DNA from: Litoribacter ruber
GTDB taxonomy: Bacteria; Bacteroidota; Bacteroidia; Cytophagales; Cyclobacteriaceae
Length of the DNA: 44,547 nt
Direction of reading: 5' to 3'
Assembly: GCF_018500185.1 (NCBI RefSeq)
Contig: NZ_JAHBGI010000004.1
Span: 352,329-396,875 of the forward strand
Positions within the stretch are counted from its first letter, which is position 1, and every line of letters starts with the position of its first letter. The notes below the pieces were generated by a model. It ran no database searches. It was not told the DNA's origin and worked only from the letters and a program-made list of their open reading frames with translations. Made by a program: the position numbers and the translations under genes. Below are positions 31,747 to 41,268 of the stretch, piece by piece.

Positions 31747-34170
31747 ATGTTCAACAACTATTTCAAAATTTTCCTTCGAAACCTGAGACGCAATCCCACC
31801 TACATGATGATCAATGTGCTTGGTCTGGCGGTGGGGATGGCGGCGAGTATATTGATTTTTCTTTTTGTGAAGCACGAGCTCAGCTATGATCGCTATCACG
31901 AAAAGGCAGAGAGGATTTACAGGGTCTCCAGACAATGGGTCAACCCTGACGGTCAGGTAAGTTTACATTTGGGACATGCGGCGCCGCCTTTTGCCCCTTT
32001 GATCAAATCAGACTTTGGGGATAGGGTAGAAGAGGCGGTCAGGCTGTTGAGCAATAATCCTATTTTGATCCATGAGGGCAAGTCTTTTCAGGAGGAAGAT
32101 TTTTTCTTTGCCGATCCGGAGGTTTTCAAAGTGTTTTCCTGGAAAATGCTGGTAGGAGATCCGAACCAGGCATTGACTTATCCTGACGGCTTGGTGATCA
32201 CGGAATCCATGGCCAGAAAATATTTCGGCAACGAAGATGCCATGGGCAAAGCCATTGAGATGAAAGTCGGTGAGTTTTCCTGGGACCTGCAGGTTAGGGG
32301 GGTGATGGAAGACATTCCTGCCAATTCACATTTCAATGTGGAGTTTTTGGCGACCATGAATCCCGTGATCGCCTTTTATGGCAGTCTCGACCAGATGATG
32401 CAGAATTTCGGAAACAACTCCTTTTCCACCTATTTGCTCCTGGCGGAAGGTGTCGACCCTCACGCTTTGGAAAGTGAATTTCCTGCCTTTATCGACCGGC
32501 ATATCCCCACTGAAAGCGATAAGCCTGTGTCCGAGACCACCCAACTGAATCTATGGCCGCTGACTGATATCCATCTGCATTCCAATCTGGATTCGGAGAT
32601 TGAACCCAACAGCAGCATTGAAAATGCATACATCTATTCCGCCATTGCCTTGTTTATCCTGCTGATCGCTTGTATTAATTTCATGAATCTTGCCACTGCC
32701 AGATCTGCCAAGCGGGCAATGGAAGTTGGACTAAGGAAGGTGATGGGTGCGGACAAGACACTTTTGGTCAAGCAATTCATGAGTGAGTCCATGTTACTGG
32801 TGATTCTGGCTTTGCTGTTTGCTTTGGTGATCGTGTGGGTGGCATTGCCGGCATTTGGGAATTTTACCGGCAAAGAACTAAGCCTAAACCTGCTCCAGGA
32901 ACCGCAGCTTTTGCTTTGGATGGCTCTGCTCGTGCTGTTGGTCGGTGCATTAGCAGGAAGTTATCCCTCCCTTTTCCTTTCGGGTTTTCAGCCGGTGAAG
33001 GTGTTGAAAGGCACCTTTAAAATCGGCTCAGCCCATGAAAAGTTCAGGTCTGTTTTGGTGGTGGGGCAGTTTGCCATTTCCATTGTGATGATTGTAGGGG
33101 TAATGGTGGTGTTAAATCAGCTCAACTTTATCAAAAATAAAGATTTGGGTTTCGATAAGGAGCAGATTGTAGTCTTGCCGGCTTATGCTGAGTTTACCGG
33201 CAATTATGAAATGATGCGGGAAAGGCTGCTGCAGCATCCGGGCATAGCAGAGGTTTCCTTAGCGAGCAGAGTTCCGTCCGGCAGGCTGCTGGACTCCCAG
33301 GGAACGCAGGCCGAAGTGAACGGGGAGCTCTTGCCCATCAATGTCCGCATTTCAGATATTCATGTGAGCCATTCATTCCTGAATACCTTCGGAATGAACT
33401 TAGTGGCCGGGAGGGATCTGGATTTTAACCTTGCCAGTGATTCAACTGGTGCCTTTCTATTGAATGAAGCTGCTGTGAGGGCAATCGGTTGGTCAAGCCC
33501 GGAGGAGGCGGTGGAGAAGCAGTTCCATTATGGTATACGGCGCGGTTTTGTGGTGGGTGTGATAGAGGATTTTCATTTTGAATCCCTGCACCAGCCCATC
33601 AGCCCCATGGTTTTCATGGTGCCAGAGGACCGTTTCAATCAAGTGGCGGTCAAACTTCATCCTGACCGTCAGGATGAGGCCATGGCATTTCTTCAGGACG
33701 AATGGATAGCCATGAAGTCGGATTTTCCCTTTTCGCCCTTTTTCATTGAAGACAGGTTTTGGGAGCAATATGAAACCGAGGAAAAAGTAGGCCAACTGTT
33801 CGGCTTTTTTGCCGGGCTGGCCATTGTTATTTCCGTTTTGGGACTGTTTGGCCTTGCCGCATATTCCACAGAACAAAGGACAAAAGAGATCGGCATCCGA
33901 AAGGTCATGGGAGCCAGTGTGACCAATATAGTGACCTTGCTGGGCAGGGATTTCCTGAAGCTTGTTTTGATTGGCTTCCTGCTGGCCATCCCGATCGGCT
34001 GGTATGGGATGAGCCAATGGCTTGAAAACTTCGCCTATTCGGTAGGGGTGAGTTGGTGGATCTTTGTGGTGGCGGGACTGGTGGCCTTCCTGGTGGCGGC
34101 CATCACGGTGAGCAGCCAATCGATCAGGGCGGCACTGGTGAATCCGGTGGATACATTTAAGGAGGGGTAG
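31747..34170 (+). CDS. FtsX-like ABC permease 3 (tandem MacB_PCD-FtsX)
   Basis: An 807-residue permease. It has an N-terminal membrane helix (~21-41, MINVLGLAVGMAASILIFLF), a MacB-type periplasmic domain, a first FtsX module with AMEVGLRKVMGADK, a second periplasmic domain, and a second FtsX module with KEIGIRKVMGASV. The C-terminus is NPVDTFKEG. Sequence divergence from permeases 1, 2 and 4 is large over the periplasmic domains and low in the signatures, so the copies are old and may handle different substrates. It is flanked by heptamer hairpins on both sides. Confidence 0.88.
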   Translation: MFNNYFKIFLRNLRRNPTYMMINVLGLAVGMAASILIFLFVKHELSYDRYHEKAERIYRVSRQWVNPDGQVSLHLGHAAPPFAPLIKSDFGDRVEEAVRLLSNNPILIHEGKSFQEEDFFFADPEVFKVFSWKMLVGDPNQALTYPDGLVITESMARKYFGNEDAMGKAIEMKVGEFSWDLQVRGVMEDIPANSHFNVEFLATMNPVIAFYGSLDQMMQNFGNNSFSTYLLLAEGVDPHALESEFPAFIDRHIPTESDKPVSETTQLNLWPLTDIHLHSNLDSEIEPNSSIENAYIYSAIALFILLIACINFMNLATARSAKRAMEVGLRKVMGADKTLLVKQFMSESMLLVILALLFALVIVWVALPAFGNFTGKELSLNLLQEPQLLLWMALLVLLVGALAGSYPSLFLSGFQPVKVLKGTFKIGSAHEKFRSVLVVGQFAISIVMIVGVMVVLNQLNFIKNKDLGFDKEQIVVLPAYAEFTGNYEMMRERLLQHPGIAEVSLASRVPSGRLLDSQGTQAEVNGELLPINVRISDIHVSHSFLNTFGMNLVAGRDLDFNLASDSTGAFLLNEAAVRAIGWSSPEEAVEKQFHYGIRRGFVVGVIEDFHFESLHQPISPMVFMVPEDRFNQVAVKLHPDRQDEAMAFLQDEWIAMKSDFPFSPFFIEDRFWEQYETEEKVGQLFGFFAGLAIVISVLGLFGLAAYSTEQRTKEIGIRKVMGASVTNIVTLLGRDFLKLVLIGFLLAIPIGWYGMSQWLENFAYSVGVSWWIFVVAGLVAFLVAAITVSSQSIRAALVNPVDTFKEG

Positions 34171-34226
34171 AGACCGAAGACGGAAGACGGGAGACCGGAT
34201 GCGGGATTGGATTCCGTCTTCCGTCC
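34171..34226. repeat. GAAGACS heptamer hairpin between permeases 3 and 4
   Basis: The left arm is at 34171-34199 (four heptamers starting AGACCGAAGACGG). The shorter right arm is at about 34211-34226 (TTCCGTCTTCCGTCC). About 13 bp can pair. The array begins immediately after the permease 3 stop and ends 24 bp before permease 4. Confidence 0.7.
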
Positions 34227-34250
34227 ATTAACATATTAACGTGACCAAAT

Positions 34251-36647
34251 ATGTGGAAAAACTATTTCACCATCTCAATCAGGAACCTGGGTAAGCGGAA
34301 GCTTTATGCCGGGATCAACATCTTGGGCCTGACCATTGCCATTGTGAGTTTTTTGGCGATTTCACTTTATATCCATCATGAATGGAATTATGATAAAATG
34401 TATACGGGATACGACCGGATATATAAGCTTAACCAGGAATTTTTCTCAGGAGGTGAAGGTCAAATGGTCAGCACTTCTCCTTCCGCTTTGGTTCCTGCAG
34501 TTCTGGAGGATATTCCCGAAGTTGAAACGGGGACGGTGGTTTTTGATCTCAGCATTTTCTCCACAGTTTTGATCACAGGGGATGAGCTCAGTGTGGAGGA
34601 ATCAAAATTTGCCTATGCAGACCAAAATTTCTTTAAGGTTTTTGACTTCCAATTGCTGGAAGGAAACCCGGAGGCGGCCTTGGCTGAGCCCAACCAGCTG
34701 GTATTGACTGAATCTACCGCCCGCCGATATTTTGGAGATTCCAGAGAGGCCGTTGGCCATACATTGAGAGTAGAAAGTGGGGAATATACTGTATCGGCAG
34801 TTATGGAGGATTTTCCCACCAACAGTCATTTGGACTTCGATTTTTTGGCATCATTTAAATCCCATCGACATGGCAAGGAGCCGGAATGGTCTCCAAGTAA
34901 TTTCTATTCCTATATCAAACTAAGCGAAGGGGCAAAAACGGCTGTTTTAAAAACCAAAATGGAGCAGCTGGTAGAAAAATATTTAGGCGAAACCCAACGG
35001 GATTATAATTTCCAGACAGCCATGCACCTCCAGCCTGTTACCGGCATTCATTTGCGGGGTGAGGGTTTGAGTGGGGTAAAGCCAGGATCGGATATGAAAT
35101 ATCTTTATATTTTCGGAATAGTGGCCGTCCTGCTGATTTTTATAGGTATAATCAATTATGTTAACCTGGCTACAGCCGAAGCCACGGAAAGAAATAAGGA
35201 GGTAGGATTGAGGAAGGTGATGGGAGCTGACCGAAGGCAGCTTTTTAATCAATTTATTTCAGAATCCTTTATCTTGACTGCATTTGGTCTTGTATGCAGT
35301 ATGGTTCTTTTGGCTATTCTGGGTTATAAATTCGAAGAAATTTCCGGTGTTCCCATGCAAATCGGATTCCTGTTTACCCCTATTGGAATCGGTTTTCTTC
35401 TTCTGCTTTTGCTCTTGGTGGCTTGTTTGGCTGGAATTTATCCGGCCGTAATCCTTTCGGGAATGGATCCTTTAAAGGCATTGGGCAAAAAAAACAAATT
35501 GGGAGGCGGTGCCTGGCTTAGAAAATCCCTTGTGGTTATCCAATTTTTTATTTCCATCGGCCTTTTGATTGCGACCATGATCGTCAAACAACAACTGGAC
35601 TATATGCAGGCGGTTAATTTGGGCTATGATAAGCAGCAGCTGATTTCCATCAATACGCATCATAAAATGATGGAAACCATTCCTGCCCTGAAAAGTGAAT
35701 TGGTCAGAAAAGGTGTGGCAAGTTCGGCCTCTTTAGCCGCAGATATGCCCATTTATATAAAAGGAGGGTATGCTATTCAGGCCGGATTTGACAATACCAA
35801 GGAGATCAGCATCACCGGATATGCGGTAGATGAGGATATCATCAAAACAATAGGGGCCGGAATTGTTGCCGGCAATGATTTTACAGAGCAGGACATCAGT
35901 AGAAGTCAAGCTTTTGAGACCGGGGAAGAGCTGCCTATTATCCTCAACGAATCAGCGGTGAGGGAACTTGGCTGGAGTCCGGAAGAGGCTGTTGGCAAAA
36001 AGGTACTGGCTGGCAATCCGGCTCGGATCAAGGCAGTGGTGAGTGATTTTTATTTCAACAGTCTGCACCACAAGGTTGGTCCCCTGATGATCTTTATCGA
36101 TAAGGACCAGACCAATTTGCTTTTGGTTCGGTTGGCGAAGGGAAATCCTGCTGAGCATTTGGCCAGCCTAGAGGAAACCTGGAAGGGGCTTGTGCCCGAC
36201 AGACCCTTCAATTATAAATTTGTAGACCAGGAATACGCAAACCTTTATCAATCTGAGGTGCGAGTTGGAAGGATTTTCAGCCTGTTTGCGGGCATTGCAG
36301 TGGTGATTGCCTGCATGGGGCTTTTTGGCCTTGTTTCCTATGTTGCTTTAAGAAGGACGAGGGAAATCAGTATTAGAAAAGTGCTTGGTGCCTCAGGTCA
36401 GGATGTTCTGAAACTTTTGTCTTCTGATTTCTTTATGCTTTTGGCAATTTCCTCTGTTTTGGCTGTGATTTTTGGACTTTGGTTCAGTAGCCAATGGCTT
36501 TCCGGCTTTGCCAACCGGGCCGTGATCCCGCTTTGGATTTATCCTTCGGCTATTTTGGTGGTGGCTTTGATTTCTTTCCTGACCATAGGATATAGGACAG
36601 TGACGGTGTTTGTGAAAAGGCCTGCAGAGACGCTGAAGGATGAGTGA
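34251..36647 (+). CDS. FtsX-like ABC permease 4 (tandem MacB_PCD-FtsX)
   Basis: A 798-residue permease with start MWKNYFTISIRNLGKRKLYA and a membrane helix at ~20-41. The first FtsX signature is KEVGLRKVMGADRRQ and the second REISIRKVLGASGQ. The C-terminus is RPAETLKDE. The order and number of domains are as in permeases 1-3. Its last 8 bases overlap the start of a permease fragment. Together with the ATPase and adaptor it suggests an expanded MacAB-like export locus; the substrate is unknown. Confidence 0.88.
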   Translation: MWKNYFTISIRNLGKRKLYAGINILGLTIAIVSFLAISLYIHHEWNYDKMYTGYDRIYKLNQEFFSGGEGQMVSTSPSALVPAVLEDIPEVETGTVVFDLSIFSTVLITGDELSVEESKFAYADQNFFKVFDFQLLEGNPEAALAEPNQLVLTESTARRYFGDSREAVGHTLRVESGEYTVSAVMEDFPTNSHLDFDFLASFKSHRHGKEPEWSPSNFYSYIKLSEGAKTAVLKTKMEQLVEKYLGETQRDYNFQTAMHLQPVTGIHLRGEGLSGVKPGSDMKYLYIFGIVAVLLIFIGIINYVNLATAEATERNKEVGLRKVMGADRRQLFNQFISESFILTAFGLVCSMVLLAILGYKFEEISGVPMQIGFLFTPIGIGFLLLLLLLVACLAGIYPAVILSGMDPLKALGKKNKLGGGAWLRKSLVVIQFFISIGLLIATMIVKQQLDYMQAVNLGYDKQQLISINTHHKMMETIPALKSELVRKGVASSASLAADMPIYIKGGYAIQAGFDNTKEISITGYAVDEDIIKTIGAGIVAGNDFTEQDISRSQAFETGEELPIILNESAVRELGWSPEEAVGKKVLAGNPARIKAVVSDFYFNSLHHKVGPLMIFIDKDQTNLLLVRLAKGNPAEHLASLEETWKGLVPDRPFNYKFVDQEYANLYQSEVRVGRIFSLFAGIAVVIACMGLFGLVSYVALRRTREISIRKVLGASGQDVLKLLSSDFFMLLAISSVLAVIFGLWFSSQWLSGFANRAVIPLWIYPSAILVVALISFLTIGYRTVTVFVKRPAETLKDE

Positions 36648-37152
36648 TGTGGGAAGAACTGCCAAGCAGGATTTTGATCAGGTTTTTAAAAAGTATTTTC
36701 CACTTGAGGATGGGGAGTTCAAGTTCTTCGATGAGACTATCAGCAACTTTTATCAATCGGATTTCAGGGTGATGAAGGTGTTGGGGATGGCAACTTTGAT
36801 GGCATTGGGGATAAGTTTTCTAGGGCTGTTTGCTTTGATCTCCTTCACCATTGCGCAGAGGACAAAGGAGATCAGTATACGTAAGGTGCTTGGAGCAGGG
36901 ACAATGGAGATTTTAATGAGCCTTTCAAAAGAGTATGTTTGGCTGATGGCGGTTGCTTTTGGGCTTGCGGCTATCCTTACCTGGTATCTTTTAAACAGTT
37001 GGCTTCAGGAATTTCACTTCAAGATCAATATGCCTTATGAACTTTATGTGGCCGCAGGTTTGGCGGTTCTACTGGCCTCTCTGGCGATAGTGGGCATGCA
37101 GGGGTATAAGGTTGCCCAGAGGAATCCGGCAGAGGTGTTGAAGAGTGAGTAA
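36640..37152 (+). pseudogene. C-terminal remnant of a fifth FtsX-like permease
   Basis: An open frame of 170 codons that corresponds only to the end of a tandem-FtsX permease. Residues ~5-40 match the last part of the second periplasmic domain (FKFFDETISNFYQSDFR). Then comes the last FtsX module with membrane segments and the signature KEISIRKVLGAGT, ending NPAEVLKSE. About 620 residues of a normal permease are missing. The ATG overlaps the end of permease 4 by 8 bp. It is not a near copy of permease 4, so it seems the remainder of another, distinct permease joined by deletion. The frame is intact, so translation of a small membrane protein cannot be excluded. Confidence 0.75.
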
Positions 37153-37398
37153 GAATGTGTTTTCAGATTCATTAAACTTCTAACCGGTTTCTCTCATCCT
37201 CTGAAAACCAAGATTAACCGAATATTTGCTAATCCAAAATCTGGTTTATCGAAATTCAAAATTAATAATTCCTTTTAAAGTGCCAGTAAGTGACACAAGT
37301 GTGATTTTGCTTATTTGTGAGGCAACAAAAAAGTAAAATTGTTCATACCCTGTAATTTTAATATTGAATAATAATTAAGGACAAAATCCCCACGAACC

Positions 37399-38475
37399 AT
37401 GAATAGCAGATATTTGATACCGGTCGTCTTTTTGGCGATTCCTAGCAGTTGTTGGGAACTGACTGGGAAAAGCCGTGAGATTCTCCCCAATACAGTCTAT
37501 CCTAAAGTTATTACCGAGAAAGCTGTCCATGATACTGATGATCCTGCCATTTGGTATAATTTGGAAGATCCTACATCAAGTCTGGTCATAGGTACGGATA
37601 AAGGTGAAAATGGCTGTTTGTTAGTGTATGGACTTGATGGACATATAATCAGGGAAAAAACAGTAAAAGGCCTCAACCGGCCTAATAATGTTGATGTCAA
37701 ACAAGTTACAATAAACGGTAATTCTTTTTCGATTGCGGCAATTACAGAAAGAGGAGAAAATAAACTTAGAATTTTTTCTGTACCTGATATGGAACCGATT
37801 GATCAAGGGGGAATAGAATTATTTAAGGGGGAGGAGGAAAGGGCGCCAATGGGTGTTGCGTTGTATATAAGACCCCGCGATAATGCTGTGTTTGCAATAG
37901 TGAGTAGGAAATTAGGTCCCTCAGGGAGATATTTATGGCAGTACCGATTGGACTTAGATAAAAATGGGAATTTTGTGGGGATAAAAGTTAGGGAGTTCGG
38001 ACAGTTCAGTAGGAAAAAAGAAATAGAAGCTATTGTTGTCGATGATGAATTGGGATATGTTTATTATTCAGATGAACAATTTGGAGTAAGGAAATATTTT
38101 GCTGACCCTGAACTAGGTAATGAGGAGTTGGCTGTTTTTGCTCAGAAAGGTTTTGCGGAGGATCATGAAGGTATAAGTATATATAAGGTAAGCAGTCAAA
38201 CAGGATATATTTTGGTTTCAGATCAGAAAGCAGGAAAATTTCATATTTTTAGAAGAGAAGGAACTATTCGTGACAAGCATCAACATAATTTAGTGAAAAT
38301 TGTGCAGTTGGCAGCCAAGGAAAGTGACGGTTCCGAAGTCGTGTCAGTAAATCTTGGTCCATCCTTCCCCAATGGCTTATTTGTTGCCATGTCAACAGAC
38401 AAAACATTCCATTATTATGATTGGAGGGACATTGCGGGTGATGATTTAAAGCTGGCTGAATCGTTAAGGGAATGA
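37399..38475 (+). CDS. Beta-propeller phytase, putative lipoprotein
   Basis: A 358-residue enzyme of the BPP (3-phytase) family, which releases phosphate from myo-inositol hexakisphosphate with calcium. Diagnostic stretches are HDTDDPAIWYNLEDP, GTDKGENGCLLVYGLDG, LNRPNNVDV, KEIEAIVVDDELGYVYYSDE, AEDHEGISIYKV and GYILVSDQKAGKFHIF, spread over six propeller blades. The signal sequence ends FLAIPSSCWEL, with a likely lipobox Cys at about 18, so it is probably anchored to a membrane and faces the periplasm or surface. The gene is single and converges on the hybrid kinase. It would supply phosphate or inositol in nature. No Pho-type regulation could be seen. Confidence 0.9.
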   Translation: MNSRYLIPVVFLAIPSSCWELTGKSREILPNTVYPKVITEKAVHDTDDPAIWYNLEDPTSSLVIGTDKGENGCLLVYGLDGHIIREKTVKGLNRPNNVDVKQVTINGNSFSIAAITERGENKLRIFSVPDMEPIDQGGIELFKGEEERAPMGVALYIRPRDNAVFAIVSRKLGPSGRYLWQYRLDLDKNGNFVGIKVREFGQFSRKKEIEAIVVDDELGYVYYSDEQFGVRKYFADPELGNEELAVFAQKGFAEDHEGISIYKVSSQTGYILVSDQKAGKFHIFRREGTIRDKHQHNLVKIVQLAAKESDGSEVVSVNLGPSFPNGLFVAMSTDKTFHYYDWRDIAGDDLKLAESLRE

Positions 38476-38511
38476 AATTCATTTCAATCATTCATTAGTA
38501 AAACAGCGTAT

Positions 38512-41268
38512 TTAGTTTTTTCTTAGTAAGATAAGTGACTCCTCCAGTTCTTTTTTGGCAATTTCCGATGTAATTCTTACTTCTTCAAAAAGTACTTTTA
38601 ACTTTTTACCGTTTCCTTCGTTCTTGGCTATCTGCTCCATATCGGTGAGGGTTTTATATAAGGAGTTTAACCCAACTGTTTGAAGGGATGATCTGATTTT
38701 ATGTAAAATGGACGCCGCCATCGAGTAATTTTCATTAGCGAGGGTATCATGTAATTCTGCTATCATAATATCGTGGTGATGGAGGTAGTCCTCTACAATT
38801 TCAATTATTATCTCCTGATCTCCGTTGAAGACTTGCTCTAAGAATGCTAACCCGGTTAGATTCTGAGAAGTAATCCTTTGAGGGCGATTAATGTGAAGAT
38901 TTTGCGGTACCCATTTGACCACTTTATCCTGAAACGACTTCTTGGTAAAAGGGCGTCCCAGATAATCGTTCATACCAGCTCGAAAACAGTGTTCAATATC
39001 CTCTTTATAAACATTTGCACTTAAACCAATGATTGGAACATGTGAATTGTGCTCCCGTATCCTGCGGGTGGTTTCAAATCCATTCAGAACAGGCATCTGT
39101 ACATCCATCAGGATGAGATCAAAGTTTTCTTTTAGAACAAGGGTAAGGGCTTCTTTCCCGTTGTTTGCCAATACAACAGAACAGCCTATACCATCAAGCA
39201 TGGCAGCACCTAACCGCTGATTAAGGTAATTATCATCAACCAACAAGACTTTTGCTTCCCGATTATAGTGGATTTGGCTGGATTCGGTGTTTATATCTTG
39301 TGTATTTTGGGTTTCCGTGATTTGTAAGGGTAGGTGTATCCAGAATGTGCTCCCACAGGGGCCAGAGTCATTTACGAGCTTTCCAGGACTTTGAACGCCA
39401 ATTTCTCCACCCATTAAATTGATCAGTTTACGGACAATGGACAAGCCTAGCCCAAAACCGCCAAACTCCCTGTTAATAGAGCTATCGGCCTGTGTGTAAT
39501 TTTCAAAAATCGTATCCTGTTTACTCTTTGGGATCCCTATTCCCGTGTCCGAAACTTCAATTAATATAAAAATATTTTGATCGTGGGTTTTATACATACA
39601 TTTAAATGATATATGTATTTCGCCCTGTTTGGTGAATTTAAGGCTGTTTGAAATCAGGTTTATAATTATCTGAACGATCTTTTGGGAATCCCCAATCAAG
39701 TAATTAGGAATATTGTCGCCAAATTGGAGAGTAAACTTCAGCCCCTTTTCTTTAGCTTGGAATTTATAAGGATACACATTTGAGGTAATTGTTTCTTTCA
39801 GATGGAATGCTTCCTCCTGAAGTTCAATTTTTCCTTCCTCGATTTTTGTCAGATCCAGTACATTTCCCAAAAGGGATAACAATATTTTCCCGGAGGAAAT
39901 GATATAATCTAAATACTCTTCAGTTTCTTTAGGTAGCGGATGGTTTTTTATCAATTGAGCAAAACCTAACATGGTGTTGATTGGAGTGCGGATTTCATGG
40001 CTCTGGTTTGCGAGGAAAGAACTCTTGGCCAGACTTGCACTTTCAGCTGATTCCTTTGCAAGTTGCAATTCTTTTTTATAAATGAATTGCTCTGTAATAT
40101 CAAAAGCAAAACCCACGATATCTTTCGGGCTTGTTTCATCTTGAAAAGTAAATGCCTCGAACACCCAATGAATACCATTTTTTTCGCCTTCCAGTGTAAA
40201 TTTTGATGGGTTTTTTCTTTTCATTTTTTGAATAGGTTCTCTGAGTTCAGGGAAAACCTTCAATGCTTTCTGACCGATCACCTCATCTCGGTTGAGCCCG
40301 AGTTTATTTATACCGGCACCGGAAAATTCTAAAAAATAGCCAATTTCTGAAATGCGGAAAATAATAACTGGTAGATTTTCCAGAATACTATTCAGCAGCT
40401 GGCTTTGTTGTCTAACCAGATACTCCGATTTTTTCCTTTTTGTAATATCATGTCCAACAACACTTATTTCAACCACTTTATTGTTCATGTATCGGATGGG
40501 ATAAAATGAGAATTCATAATAAACTTTCTTTTTTGCCCACTTGATGGGAAGTTCTTTTGAGAAGTTCAATCCTTTGAAACTTTTTCCTATAAGGTTGGGG
40601 AAATTGGGTCCAAAAAGAGCAGAAATTTCGGAGGGAAGTTCATCCCCTAGCTCTGGTTTTTCGCCCGTTTCAGAGGAAAGGTATTTTATGAAATTCGGAT
40701 TTAATGTGGTGAAAGATTGCTGCTCGTCCAATGTAAATACCAAATCTGTGGAATACTCCACAACAGCCGCTTGGCTGTTGTGTAATGGCTGCGCTATTTG
40801 TAGTAAGTCATTTTTTGACTTGATTTCGTGGAGAATGTCATAAAGTATTGGCTGAATCAAATTAACCAGATTCATGATTTTTTCTTTCCCTTCTGGAGAC
40901 AATTGAAAACCGAAAACCGCATAGCTGTTTTCTTCAATTGGTATTATGAGAAGATGGTTGAGCTTATTAAAACCACCTTTTTTTTCTGATTTCTGTAATT
41001 TTTTAAATGTAGCTATGTCTTTTTGCCAGTCCTTTATGACTTCAAACGGAACAGAGAGATCGGGCTCGGAGGAATAGATTTCGATGAAATTATTATTATC
41101 TGAATCTACTCTGATGAAATATGAATGCGAGGCCTTTACAATCTGACCCGTTTTTATTAAAACAGCCTTTAGCGCCTGATGTGAAGGGACAAGTCTTTTT
41201 TGTTCCAAAGAAAACCGCAATAAATCCGACAAAATGTCCACCCAAGATGTAGATTTGGCCATTGACAT
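38512..41268 (-). CDS. Hybrid histidine kinase: GAF-like, PAS, PAS, HK, REC, HPt
   Basis: A 918-residue cytoplasmic-type kinase without clear membrane segments. In order: an N-terminal GAF-like region (~20-150); PAS 1 (~165-275, DLVFTLDEQQSFTTLNPNF); PAS 2 (~285-395); HisKA with NQSHEIRTPINTMLGFA (His424); HATPase with NLISNSLKFT, VSDTGIGIP and FGLGLSIVRKL; REC (~672-790, Asp722 in LILMDVQMP); and a C-terminal HPt (~805-915, His856 in ILHKIRSSLQTVG). All phosphorelay residues are present, so phosphate can travel His-Asp-His and then to a separate receiver. It is divergent from the REC-HPt gene across a 442-bp regulatory region. Two ATG starts (41268 or 41262) are equally possible. Confidence 0.92.
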   Translation of the reverse strand: MSMAKSTSWVDILSDLLRFSLEQKRLVPSHQALKAVLIKTGQIVKASHSYFIRVDSDNNNFIEIYSSEPDLSVPFEVIKDWQKDIATFKKLQKSEKKGGFNKLNHLLIIPIEENSYAVFGFQLSPEGKEKIMNLVNLIQPILYDILHEIKSKNDLLQIAQPLHNSQAAVVEYSTDLVFTLDEQQSFTTLNPNFIKYLSSETGEKPELGDELPSEISALFGPNFPNLIGKSFKGLNFSKELPIKWAKKKVYYEFSFYPIRYMNNKVVEISVVGHDITKRKKSEYLVRQQSQLLNSILENLPVIIFRISEIGYFLEFSGAGINKLGLNRDEVIGQKALKVFPELREPIQKMKRKNPSKFTLEGEKNGIHWVFEAFTFQDETSPKDIVGFAFDITEQFIYKKELQLAKESAESASLAKSSFLANQSHEIRTPINTMLGFAQLIKNHPLPKETEEYLDYIISSGKILLSLLGNVLDLTKIEEGKIELQEEAFHLKETITSNVYPYKFQAKEKGLKFTLQFGDNIPNYLIGDSQKIVQIIINLISNSLKFTKQGEIHISFKCMYKTHDQNIFILIEVSDTGIGIPKSKQDTIFENYTQADSSINREFGGFGLGLSIVRKLINLMGGEIGVQSPGKLVNDSGPCGSTFWIHLPLQITETQNTQDINTESSQIHYNREAKVLLVDDNYLNQRLGAAMLDGIGCSVVLANNGKEALTLVLKENFDLILMDVQMPVLNGFETTRRIREHNSHVPIIGLSANVYKEDIEHCFRAGMNDYLGRPFTKKSFQDKVVKWVPQNLHINRPQRITSQNLTGLAFLEQVFNGDQEIIIEIVEDYLHHHDIMIAELHDTLANENYSMAASILHKIRSSLQTVGLNSLYKTLTDMEQIAKNEGNGKKLKVLFEEVRITSEIAKKELEESLILLRKN

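Noticed and set aside
33493-34119. 208-codon minus-strand frame inside permease 3
   Set aside because: Antisense to the second FtsX module. The His/Gln-rich translation is typical of reversed hydrophobic coding sequence.
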